Source: Ulota crispa
Lineage: Eukaryota > Streptophyta > Bryopsida > Orthotrichales > Orthotrichaceae
Direction of reading: 5' to 3'
DNA length: 64,000 nucleotides
Assembly: GCA_963920765.1 (NCBI GenBank)
Contig: OY987243.1
Location: forward strand, 3,472,001 to 3,536,000
Below, in pieces: positions 1 to 10,290 of the stretch. How positions within the stretch are numbered: the first letter of the stretch is position 1; every line of letters begins with the position of its first letter. The notes beneath the pieces are model-generated. The model did no database searches and was not told where the DNA came from. It saw only the letters and a list, made by a program, of their open reading frames with translations. Position numbers and translations under genes: made by a program.

Positions 1-142
1 TTTGCTTTTTATCATTTCTAAGACAATCTTTTGCTATCAAGGTTGTCTTCCTCAACATGTCGACAACTCGACAAACTCGACATCATAGACGGACATGAGC
101 CCCTCTGTCCGTCTAATAGGGTCAACTTTTACCCTTGACTTT

Positions 143-700
143 TTAAAAATTACCCCCCAATTTTATTAGCCTAGTTGGACCCCATGTTGCATCCACGTGG
201 CACAACTTAGGGCGCATGCGGGTGGAACTAGACTGCGGGTAGGAGGTAATTCCGGGTTGAGCAACTTCGGGTTCAAGCAGACATTGACTTAGGGCAACCA
301 CTTGTGAAAGGCGTCTGCGGGTCACGAGCAACTTTGGGTATAGCGGCGGGCAACTTTGGGTAGATGGGCAGGCGACTTTGGGCGCGGGTTTAGGGTTTGG
401 ATCGGAAGTCGCCCCACCTTGTATCCGTAGTCCCGCTCCCAACCTACAGTTGCTTAGCCGTCCCGCGGTTGAGGGTTTGCGATTGGCGGTCGACCTTTGA
501 GATCCGCGGTCGCCAGCCTCATCCACATACGGTCGCATCCAAAGTTGTCAAAGTCAGTCTTGCACTCACCCCCTGAACTTGGGGTCTTGCACCCAACCCA
601 AAGTCGCACGTTGGACCTGAGGTCGCCCTTTCCGCATGCGCCTTGCCAAGCCCTTCCTCCCGCAGTCGCACCATATAAATCAGGCACGACCAAGATAATG
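143..700. repeat. GC-rich degenerate motif array upstream of copy A
   Basis: This GC-rich island in AT-rich DNA consists of loosely repeated short motifs. In the left half they read GCAACTTTGGGTA or GCGACTTTGGG (for example around 330-390). From about 540 they appear in the opposite orientation as CCCAAAGTCGC and CCCGCAGTCGC, giving an inverted arrangement. A TATA-like CATATAAATC follows at about 671-680. Similar arrays occur near 23260-23560, 27390-27850, 28975-29300, 32590-32790, 35840-35960 and 40810-41060. Open frames through it are by-products of base composition. Confidence 0.6.
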
Positions 701-760
701 GGCATCTTTTTCTTCCTCTTGGTCTATACGACTTGTACCCATTTGTGGCTACCTGTGATA
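671..760 (+). promoter_or_regulatory. Possible TATA box and upstream block of copy A
   Basis: CATATAAATC sits about 150 bp before the copy A reading frame. At 728-758 a stretch with CGACTTGTACCC and GTGGCT resembles, imperfectly, the block GCGACTGTCACCCACCT..AGTGGCTGACTGC found upstream of the kinase, copy B and copy C. The match is weak, so this is a suggestion only. Confidence 0.3.
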
Positions 761-821
761 CACCAAGTGAAGAAACTCTACTTCTTCTATTATCTACGGT
801 TGCATAAATGTATTTAGTTGA

Positions 822-1207
822 GCTTTTTTGGGACTTTTACTTATAGCTAGCACAAGGGACAACAACGGATCCATTCCCATTTCAACAGGTGTGCAAACTG
901 CGGCGGCTGTGAGGAAGGCTACTATTGACAATAATTGGAACCGCAAATGCAACTATCAACAAAAATGATGGCATGTGTTGGATAGTCCAAATCACCTTGC
1001 TTTTAAAGGGTGGCTCGAGGAGTTTAAGCCATGGTCCATACCAATTTGCAAAGAATACATTGAATGGTGCCACATTGACAAATTATTTCTTCAATTGCGC
1101 CACATTCACAATCGGCACACAAACAAGGCAAACTTGAAGTACAGTGATAGTCCAGCTTTCACTCAAAGATGTATCGAGGTGTAGCAAGCCTTTATAGAAG
1201 CCCCTTT
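822..1207 (+). pseudogene. Copy A of the KGW/WCHIDKLF family, 5' part
   Basis: This is the N-terminal part of a protein family that I do not recognise. The frame opens after a TGA at 819-821, has no ATG, and may start in a lost upstream exon, because TTTTACTTATAG at about 835-846 looks like a 3' splice site. The conserved core reads FKGW, then ICKEYIEWCHIDKLF, then NKANLKY and RCIEV. Copy B (29635) and copy C (36204) align with it in the same order. In-frame stops are TGA 966-968 and TAG 1182-1184. The frame is broken at 1208 by a CACTA element and resumes at 4167, where the protein realigns with copy C. The cysteine and histidine in WCHIDK invite a metal-binding or nucleic-acid-binding guess, but nothing proves it. 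Confidence 0.6.
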
Positions 1208-1477
1208 CACTAGTAGAAAATTTAGCACAAAATCAACAAAATTTCAACCAAAAACTGTTAATTTTTTCTGTTGATTTGGTTAAGTTGATTTGGGTACTTT
1301 TCAACAAGGGTATGTTGATTATTTGCTATTTTCTAGTTAATTTTCTATTGATTTTCTGTTGATTTTTTGTTAATTTTCACTTATTTTATATTGTTCAATT
1401 CTATTTTTTCAAATTTAAACGTTTTTTTTTCATAGATTTTTTTTTTTTTAATAAAAAAATCAAATTTCTTTTTAGGG

Positions 1478-1562
1478 GTTGAACCTCTGCCCCTGGCGCC
1501 AAGCAGCTGCCTACAATGCCAAACAGGGCTGCTAGAAGTGGGGTTCAAACCTCACCACCAGA
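1478..1562 (+). other. tRNA T-arm-like motif inside the CACTA element
   Basis: GTGGGGTTCAAACCTCACC at about 1538-1556 is a self-complementary arm with a TTCAAAC loop, like a tRNA T-arm or pol III B box. A similar arm, GGGGTTGAACCTCTGCCCC, lies at about 1475-1493. There is no cloverleaf, so this is not a tRNA gene. It may be a fragment of a tRNA-derived SINE. Confidence 0.3.
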
Positions 1563-2119
1563 TTCACAAACCACAAAACTATCACATCATTCACAACCAT
1601 TAGCACACATGCACTCACACATGTGTACAAAAAAAAATCATGATTGTATTTGTACATTAAATGTTCATGTTTTTAGTAAGCCAATAGACTTTGGAGGCTA
1701 TTTTGGCCCATTAAAGGATTTTTTTTCAAAAAACTTAGAACTAAGAAAAGTTGGTAAATATATTTTACTTTCACCTCCAACAATTTTTTTTGGATTTCAA
1801 TCTTTTCATCAAAAGTTATGAGCTAAAAGCAGAGAAGGTGTTTAGAAATTTTAAAAAAATTGTTTATTTCCATCCTTTCGATTTTGTTTATAAATTTTTA
1901 TTGGAATTCACAAATCTCAAAAAGATTGCTGCAGGCAAAGGTTGGATTCATTAATAATTAATTTTTAGTGCTAGTTTTTTGTAAAAAAAACCCTATTTTG
2001 TTAAAATAGCCTTCATAGTTTGATAGCTTTAAATAACATGAAATTGTGAAAAGTTACGGAATTAAAACCTTGCAATTATAAAATCAAAATTCTATAGACT
2101 TTTGAATAGTTTTGGATAT

Positions 2120-2545
2120 TTTTTAAAAGCATTAATATGTGAACCACACCCTTTGAACTATTGTACCACACCCTTGGGATAAATTTTAGATTTCTACCAT
2201 CAAAAATTTGAGTTTGAGAATTTTGAATTCAAATTTGGACTTAGAGACCATGATAGTCTAGGACCATAAAAAAAGTTGCAATTCAACAACACCCAATGAA
2301 AAAGCTTATCTATTTTTACAAACAAAAGTAAAAGTAACAATTTTCTCCCTAACTAAACTTTTTCATTGGGTGTTGTTGAATTGCAACTTGTTTTATGGTT
2401 CTAGACAATACAATGGTCTCTAAGTTCAAATTTGAATTCAAAATTTTCAAATTTGTTTTTTGATGGTAGAAATCTAAAATTTACCCCATGGTGTGGTATA
2501 GTAATTGGAAGGGTGTGGTACACATATCAATTCCCATCTTTTAAA
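2120..2545. repeat. Foldback (MITE-like) inverted repeat nested in the CACTA element
   Basis: Two arms of roughly 190 bp face each other around a spacer near 2310-2350. The left arm holds GTGAACCACACCCTT (2139-2153) and CAACAACACCCAATG. The right arm holds CATTGGGTGTTGTTG and AAGGGTGTGGTACAC (about 2509-2523). The arms diverge by scattered substitutions. I could not fix a target duplication. Confidence 0.7.
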
Positions 2546-3479
2546 GCTTATAAAAATATTTTATAAAATTGTTCTTTTTTAATTTATTTGGTCAGTAATA
2601 GAAGGAAAAATACTAAAAATACCCTTTAAGTCTTTCAAAATATCAAGTTTACGCTGAAAATATTTGAATCATAAAAAATAGTCCTTATTTTTTTGTAGGA
2701 ATATTAATTTTATTCCTATTATTTTGGAAAAATAATAAAAAAGCTCTTCTATTTTGAAATGTTAAATATATCCTTGTGTTATTTGAAATGTAAAAATCAC
2801 CTTTGGTTTCTTGTAAGAATTTGCATTAAACTATACACTTGGTTATCATATTACACAAAGATATTAATAATTTAAAATAGTTGAGGAGCATTTTTAATAT
2901 TTTCCCAATATATTAGAAGCATTGTTGATATTTATACAAAAAAGAAAGATATTTTTGGTACTTTTAGTTTTTGAGGAACATATATGATTTTTTCAAAGAA
3001 TTGAGGAGCATCTTTTATATTTGTTTGTAAAGAAATTTTGGTATTTAAAACAACAAAATGTTGTACTTTTTATATAAAATTTTGTTGAATTAGTGAAGTT
3101 GTGTCCAAAGGTGTCCAGATCAATAGAAAACTGTTGATTTTTGTTGTTATTATGGTCATATTTTTACTTGACTTTAAAGGCTGCTAATTTTAAATCTAAC
3201 CAAATTGTGAAAAATAAAGAAAATAAAACTAGTCAATGTACACTCAAACTTCTAAAAGATTCTATTTTTTTTTGAAAACTTCTTTTATTTTTTAAAACTT
3301 CAAAACACTTTAATGAGGTCTAAAAAGATTTGAGAAAGATTTTAAAAACAAACCTAAACTATTGTAATGGTTTTTTTATTAAAAATATTTTAAAGTATTT
3401 TGATGAATTACAAAAAGATTCCTAAAGGACTCTAATTCAGTCTAAGAGATTCTATTTCTATAAATATTTTGATGTATTT

Positions 3480-4020
3480 TAACAAATTTCATAAAGATTT
3501 TAAAAAGATTCTCAAAGATTCCAAAAAGGTTCTTGAAAATTCCCAGAGATTCTCAAAGATTTTTAAAATTTCCAAAAAGATTCTCAAAAGATTCTCAAAG
3601 ATTCCCAAAGATTCTTAAAGATTCTCAAAGCTTCTAATTCCAAAAGATTCTTAAAGATTTTCAAAAATTCTCAAAAAAATTCAAAATTCCTAAAACATTT
3701 TCAAAGATTTTCAAATATTCCAAGAAGATTCTCAAAGATTTCCAAAGATTCTCAAACATTCTCAAACATTCTCAAAGAATCCAGAAAAACTTGAAAAGAT
3801 TCCCAAAGATTTCCAAAGATTCTCAAAGATCCTAAAAGATTTTCAAAGATTTTCAAATGTTCTCAAATATTCTCAAAGATTCTAAAATCTTGAAAAGATT
3901 CTTAAATATTCTTAAAAATCATGAAAAGATTCTCAATGATTCCCAAAAGATTCTTAAAGATTCTTAAAAATTCCCAAAAGATTTCCAAAAGATTCTCAAA
4001 GATTCTAAAATTTCTATTGA
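3480..4020. repeat. Subterminal field of about 10-bp repeats (CAAAGATTCT type)
   Basis: Dozens of imperfect copies of AAAGATTCTC or CAAAGATTCC lie head to tail with 9-14 bp spacing, close to the right end of the CACTA element. Short subterminal repeats of this kind are transposase-binding arrays in EnSpm/CACTA elements, so the same role is inferred here. Confidence 0.6.
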
Positions 4021-4163
4021 TTTAGATAATGGTGTTCAAATCAATAGAACGTATTTAGTTTTTTACAGAATTCTGTTAAATTAGTCAATTAGTGTGGGCA
4101 AGTGCCCAGAACAACAAAAAATTGTTGGTTTTCTATTGTTTTGGACGGAGTTTTCTACTAGTG

Positions 4164-6375
4164 TTTGTGGATAGAAACAAAGTCAATCTTTTCCTTGCAA
4201 GAAGGGTGTATGCTGAAGTGTCACTAAACAAAGAGGTTGACTGGACCACGGTTAAGGAAACCCTGCTTTGTAAACGTCCAAAAAATGATGTTATACCAAA
4301 AGGTGTTTTGACTTATCTGAAAGGTGGACTTGGAGTTACTCAAAGTACTCTTGGGAATCTTCCACCTACTAAACCTACTATCAATGCATTAGCAGAGGAT
4401 GACAATTCAGATGGTACGCATTTTCCCAAGACCACACAACTGACATGAGTAGTTGTGGAGGTTCCTGCTGCCACCGAAATAAGACACGACAGTACCAAGG
4501 TCAGTGAATCTTGCGAGGATGTCAGAATAGGGCAAGGAGGGTGCGACGCTTGATCAATTGTACTAGACGTGCAGCAGTTCCATCGAAGGTTTTAGCACCT
4601 GCTCTACCACCACCAATCGTGACCAATGTTGCGGTTCCACCAACGGTGTTAGCACCTCCTCTACCAGTACCAGTGTCACCACCAATCTTGAGCATTGTAG
4701 CGGTTCCACCGGCGGTGTTGGCACCTATTCTACCACCACCAACCTTGACCAACGTCTTCAATTTTAGCCACGGCAACAATACAGCAACGGAACCACTTGA
4801 TGACGTGATGACTTTGGGAAAGGCCCTAGACCTCTTGAAGAGGAAGGATGCCCTCATTGGTTCTTTACAATCCAATGTTATCAAACTGCGGTCATAGTGT
4901 GAGAGCAAAGATTTAGAGATTTCACATCAGTCTGAGGAATTACAATGCCTTTGAGCCATAGAGCTTGCGGCTATAAGTTCACGGGACATGGATGAAGCAT
5001 TCATTGAGGGCGATCCATTGTAGTTGGAAAAATTGGTAGGAGACTTGACCTTTGACGTTGGTTCATTGCCTCCCAAGCATATCAGATGTGCTTTACTAAT
5101 TCCTAATGCATTTCCCATTGTTGCCCCAACAAGCATTGCGGATGGCATGAATGATATGAGTGAGATCCAAGACTCTCTCTCCTTCCCAGGAGTTGAACAT
5201 TCCATGCCATCAGCCACAGAAAAAGAACTCCTGAAGGACAATGGACTGTTGAGAAAGCGGTTAGAGGAGGTTCTGGAAACGTACTACCATTGGAAGGTCG
5301 CATGCATTTTAATTGTAGACCGCACTAAGCAAATTGCAACGGAATTGTCTAAAGTTGCAAGGAACTTCTACACACATAATCCAAAACGTGAGAATGGGCT
5401 CACGTCTTGGGCATTGTTGGAAGACATGTTTCCAAATGATATGGCCATGCTAGATCAATTAAGGCCCAATCTAATAGATTGGGCAAAGAATGGCTGGGAT
5501 TTCAAGAACCAATTCTCATGCCATGCCAACCCAAAAGCACAAAATTTGTTTTGGGTGAACACTGCTTCTTTTATCAAGGACAATGAGGTGTGCCCCATTT
5601 GTCAAAACTAGTTCAGACCAGAAGGCGGTTGGGCCCTTGGAACATGTGCCCATGTCTACCACCCTCAGTGTCTCATCCCATAGTGCCTAATTAAACGTCG
5701 TTGCATCATTTGCAAAGCACCATTCCATGAGCATTTGTATGCCATGTTCAATTTGTTGACATACATGCCACCTTCTTGGGAACACAATCCAAACACAACA
5801 ATAGAGGAGAGCTTATGGAGGAAGGACCTATTCTGGAGCTGGAGATTGGCCCAACATGACTTAGAGAGAAGGGAACGGGCATCATGCAGCTGAATTGGGA
5901 AACTGACCCTGCCAAGATTGTTGAAGTCGCACCACAAATCATGGAAGGGGGCCCTACAAACAAAGGGAAGAGAGCATTCTTCTACCAATGCCTGGGAGGA
6001 TATTTTGATAAGGGATCCAAGACCTTCAAGTGGAGTCCTCATCCATTGAAGCATCGTTGGGATTTAGATGGTCGGAGGACAGCTAATGCAAATGAAAATA
6101 ACGAAGAACTATCAATGTCACAGGCATACTTTGATACCTTTCATGGACCCGCTTACGTTAGTCAAGCATTGGATTTTCTATTGGAAGCACATTCTCCAAG
6201 GACAACATGGACATTGCAAGCACTGCAAGACTCCCACGTTATGGAATCTATTTTGAATGCTGATGGACCAGCTACTTGAACTCGTGCCAGGAAAAGGCTT
6301 GTGGTTGGACAACAACCCACCAACAAACACAGTAGAGGGAGTGGTACTCAAGAAGATCCAAATGTTATTGTTTGA
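4164..6375 (+). pseudogene. Copy A, 3' part: Pro-rich linker and RING-H2-like finger
   Basis: Coding sequence resumes at 4167 with VDRNKVNLF..VYAEV..KEVDWTTVKE, which aligns with copy C. After a frame change near 4450-4510 comes a linker with about three repeats built on VAVPP.VLAP.LPPP (4590-4750), then a charged, helical region. At about 5591-5720 a C-x2-C..C-x-H..H-x2-C..C-x2-C pattern (CPIC..TCAHVYHPQC..CIIC) fits a RING-H2 finger, the class found in many E3 ubiquitin ligases. A second frame change near 5880 leads to a Trp-containing tail (NWETDPAKIVEV, FKWSPHPLKHRW) and a basic end stopping at 6373-6375. In-frame stops: TGA 4446, TAG 4895, TGA 4952, TAG 5021, TAG 5609 and TAG 5681 (the last two inside the finger), TGA 6277. 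It cannot make a full protein by standard decoding. Copies B and C show no such finger. Confidence 0.6.
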
Positions 6376-8939
6376 GGATATTTATTCTTCAGATTTGGCA
6401 GTTCCTTTAATATTAAATATTAGGCTAGGGCTGCTAGGCCCCATAAGTGGTTATAATATATTAACACTTCCTATGTCAAGCCCTTTTTTGGAATTTTGTT
6501 TCATCTTGGATATTAGGGTTTTATTGCTTCAAACTACAATGGTGTATTGCAATATAATATTGCTTTGTTTTAATTAAATACTACACTACTTTTTTGTACC
6601 GGATTTTCAATGCTCACCATCCACATTGTTATGCCGTTTTCACTTTTAACTTACTATTTTGAAAATGGATTCTTTGAAACTTTCAACCAAAACTTGAATG
6701 TCCCATTGAATTATTTGTTATATTGGTTCACAAAAAGCCAAAACGGATAGTTAGAGCTTTTTTGTAATTGAGTAGTGCTTTTATCAATAGAGTTGTATAG
6801 TACCTTTGAAAAAAGTTTGTTGCCTTCTTTTTTCTCACTTAGAGGTCATGTCATGTTATGTTTTGAAATTGAGGTGAATTGGGTTTTTTTGATCTTGGAT
6901 TTTGTATATCTCATTCTTGCCTCCAATGCCACGCAAGAATACCAATCCCAAAAAACTAAAATCCAAATTTTGACAAATTGCTTTGTGTCACAAATCATGA
7001 TTTTACATGGATTTACAAGAAACTGATTGAAAAACATTGATGATGAATTTCGGAGATTTTATTGCATGGATGATTGACTGACTAGGTGTATAGGTAACAC
7101 CTATGCGCACATCCTTATGCCCATCTTCCATGCTAGAAAAAAATCCTGTAAATACATCTTCAATCTTTGTAATGTTTATTGTGACATCACTGACCTGTGA
7201 TATGTTCAAGTTTTGTAAAATAGATATTTTCTTCTGATAATCAAATTTTGCTATTTCACTCAAACACTATGCCTAAGTTTGTAACTTTGAACATGTTTTT
7301 ATTAAATTTTAGGGAAAAGATAACTAAAAATTAAAAATTAACTAAACCTAGGGAGTAAGGAAGTACATTGTTCATCACAAGTTCACAACCTTATAACCTT
7401 TTGAATTTCAGTTTTTCATTTTATTTATTAAATTCTTAACAATTTGGTGACTTGACTCATTCTCTACTTCTTTTCACTTACTAATTCCATGATAAGTTGT
7501 ATTGTTCCAATTCATTTGAAAATTCTTCCACACATATAGTGTGTGCCTGTGGGAGTGCATGTAATGATGTACAATACAAGGAAGACAAAGTACGTAAGTC
7601 CTTTCCTTGGGATTCATAAAAGGTGGTATAACAATGAATAAATTTGGCATTTTAATCTCATTTTCTGTTGTATGTGTTTTTAGTGCATTCATGATTGAAC
7701 ATACCAGAATTCAATTACTAAAAAACAAAATCTCCTTTTTGATAACCAAATTTGTGTCAAAATCATGGATTCACAAGAAAGTAGGTTAAAAACAATTGGT
7801 GATGAATTTTTGAGATATGATTGCACAGATGTAGGGGGAAAATCCATATGACCGTTGTTGTTTCAAACAAGCATTTCAAACATATTCAACATTCCATCTA
7901 TACAAATTTCAAAGTTAGGGTGATCATGACCAAATTTAATAAAAAATATGGGTCTTTATGGAAATAATTTTTTGATGTTTGAATAATACATTTTGATCAA
8001 GTTTGTACCTTCAAACATAATGATGTGCTTATACTGCCAAAAATTAAATTGTTCATAGTAAAAACTTCTTTGAATCCCCTAAGAGGGACTACTATACCCT
8101 TTCTTTAGGGTACTATACAACATAGTTACATAGAGACGGTTTAGGATGGAGAGTCAACTAGTAACCCTTTTTTGGGTCAAAATCCTATACTCCTATTGTA
8201 CGTAGTACCCTCTGCCTTGGTAACTACAATCGCAACCATGGTACACTCTAAATTTCCAACGGGACACCCCTTGCCTTGTTTAGGTTGAAGTGTGAATTTG
8301 GGTGCTGTTTTTTTAGGGTGTATTGAAACATTCATTTCCCCTCTATCATTCTGATGCTGATAATTGCAAATTGTCTTTGAGTTTAGGTCTAAAATTATAG
8401 GATCTTCGAGATTAGAATAAAAAAATTACATCACAAAATAGTATTGGTGCTATACTATTTCAACAAAATACTGTGTTGGTTATGTTCTTTTTCAAGTAGG
8501 TGGTAATGTTGTGATTGAATGTATGATGGACCTCTTGGATATATCTATAATAGCACTAAATTTTCCAACTTCATCCTCACAATGAGTGTCCCATTTGCAC
8601 TTTCATAAGTTGCGGTATTAATTCCCTATAACTAATATAGCATTGCAATTCTATAATATCAATAGAAACAAAGGTACTACAAAAAAAAAGCATTCATAAA
8701 AATCATAAGAGCTTGTACATATTAGTTGGTAGGGAGAGTTCTCTTGAGCACTCACATGAATTCCTACATCTACAGTATATTGATGTATTCAACACTTGAA
8801 TGGACCAATGCGTTTCGAGGTCACCAAACAAAACTTCAAACATTACTATGTAATTCAAATATTTCCATGTTGAAGAATACATTACACAAAATCCAAGCAT
8901 AAGTGCATAATCTACTTGATTGTACTCTTCAGCAATAGC

Positions 8940-8940
<1 letters not shown>
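6376..8940. other. AT-rich spacer with a direct repeat and a MITE-arm relic
   Basis: No gene is seen. A stretch of about 110 bp at 6950-7070 recurs in the same orientation at about 7718-7835 (shared pieces include AACAT/AATTG-ATGATGAATTT and TTACA/TTCACAAGAAA). The part 7380-7545 matches the right-hand arm of the piggyBac-like element at 57785-57945 (shared pieces AAATTCTTAACAATTT, GACTCATTCTCTA), so it is a relic of that family. Short frames such as 7003-7263 show no recognisable domain. Confidence 0.45.
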
Positions 8941-9046
<106 letters not shown>

Positions 9047-9140
9047 TTTGGATGAACAAATAGATTGTTCACGCTAATAGTACTACTCAGTACTTAATGG
9101 GGGTTATACCTCTACATGTATAATCTTGAAATTTCCCAGA

Positions 9141-10290
9141 TTAAAGGGTGAATGAATCATTGTTTGGTGCTTCATCAGCTTCAGGGTCCGTGTAATCTCT
9201 TGATGAATCTGATCCTCCCTCATTGCCAAAACTGCAATTGTTCTTGTCCATTTCTCTTGGTGCTGGAACTTCTGGTAACTCACGAATCTCATGTTCTACC
9301 TCGGAGTTTACATTTCGCACCTCTAAATCTATTCTACTCTTTGCTTGAGTGTAAACCAAACGTTTTGTCAACCTCAATGTATCATTGACTCCATCAATGT
9401 TTGATGTAGGGCCTCGTGAGGCTCTCCTGCTTGATTGACCAAGGTTTTGGGTCAAATTACTTGCGCCTATAATAAACTTCTGGGCATCTTGGTTCAAGCG
9501 TTTAGGATTGTGCAGGGTCATCTTGTCCCTCTTCCTGAGACGTTTCTTAGATCTACGTTCATGTGCTCCCATCGATGATTCACCAAAGCGTGGTCTTCAT
9601 GACAGTTGAGTTGGTTAAGGAGCTGAGCCACGGATTTTCTCATGTACACTTTGCATTGGACCTTCATTCACCCCTGACCCTAAAAAAAAGACTAGAATAG
9701 ACCTCCTTACGCTTGCAATAGTGCTGCTCACTATTCGATTGTTGGACGTGTTATGATTCATATTGAAGAAAGTTTCCAAAGGCAAATCGTCATTGTCTTC
9801 TTCATTTCTTGTAGATCCTGGCGTACTACCCGATGCAGACACTGCATCACGTGCTTGCAAAACCACGTTTTCATGTGTTGTTGTTGCTTCTCTTTCACTT
9901 CCTACGTGCACTATGACAGCGACTGTTGCAACGCTTGCACGAGTCACTGGTGTGCTTAGGGGCTTGACATTTGATACAAGAGATTTTGTGTGATCTGCTT
10001 CTGCTAGCACCGTATTCTCCACAACATTATTGATGTCCTCTGGAGTTCTTGCCCTTGGTGGTGGCAAAGTAATTATTGGAAATGCATCCTAAGCAAAAAC
10101 GTGGGGCGGATCATTTGTGTTTTGATCTTCCTTGTCTGACAAATTGTACCTAATAGGGCCACCGCCGCCTAGATATGTGTTTGCGTACCGTTGTTCTCTA
10201 CGGCGATTCTTGTCCAACAATGGGACCAATGCAGCCCACGTACTTCCATGCAAACGTTCTTGCTCCTCCCAATCATATTCTCTTTGTCGT
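9141..10290 (-). pseudogene. hAT transposase relic, C-terminal part
   Basis: This is the continuation of the hAT gene whose 5' part lies at 20869-23011. The Ty3 element between them duplicated TCGT (10287-10290 and 20869-20872). If the element and one TCGT are disregarded, the acidic stretch GSDDDEGG reads in frame into REYDWEEQERLHGSTWAAL here. The rest is a low-complexity, acidic and Ser/Thr-rich tail with a basic patch (ERRSKKRLRKRDK) near 9540, possibly a nuclear-localisation signal. In-frame stops are TAG 10091-10089, TAA 9617-9615 and TGA 9599-9597, and the frame ends with TAA at 9143-9141. The tail carries no known domain. It is assigned to the transposase by frame continuity alone. 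Confidence 0.6.

Larger units (their letters stand above)
1208..4163. mobile_element. CACTA (EnSpm-like) non-autonomous element, 2956 bp
   Basis: The ends are perfect 13-bp terminal inverted repeats: CACTAGTAGAAAA at 1208-1220 and its complement ending at 4163. CACTA and AGAAAA are the hallmarks of the plant EnSpm/CACTA superfamily. TTT flanks both sides (1205-1207 and 4164-4166), matching the 3-bp duplication typical of the group. No transposase is visible; the interior is AT-rich with a foldback (about 2120-2545) and a tandem field (3480-4020). It interrupts copy A between RCIEV..QAFIEAP and the conserved VDRNKVNLF. Only a 2-bp duplication (one T more in the empty site) gives an unbroken frame; a strict 3-bp duplication leaves a 1-nt shift. 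Confidence 0.85.

Noticed and set aside
143..705. Minus-strand proteins of 131 and 83 codons in the GC-rich island
   Set aside because: Open frames arise from the GC-rich degenerate motifs, which recur elsewhere without keeping a frame.
3480..4020. CRISPR-like array
   Set aside because: Repeats are about 10 bp, imperfect and without regular unique spacers; they fit subterminal repeats of the CACTA element.
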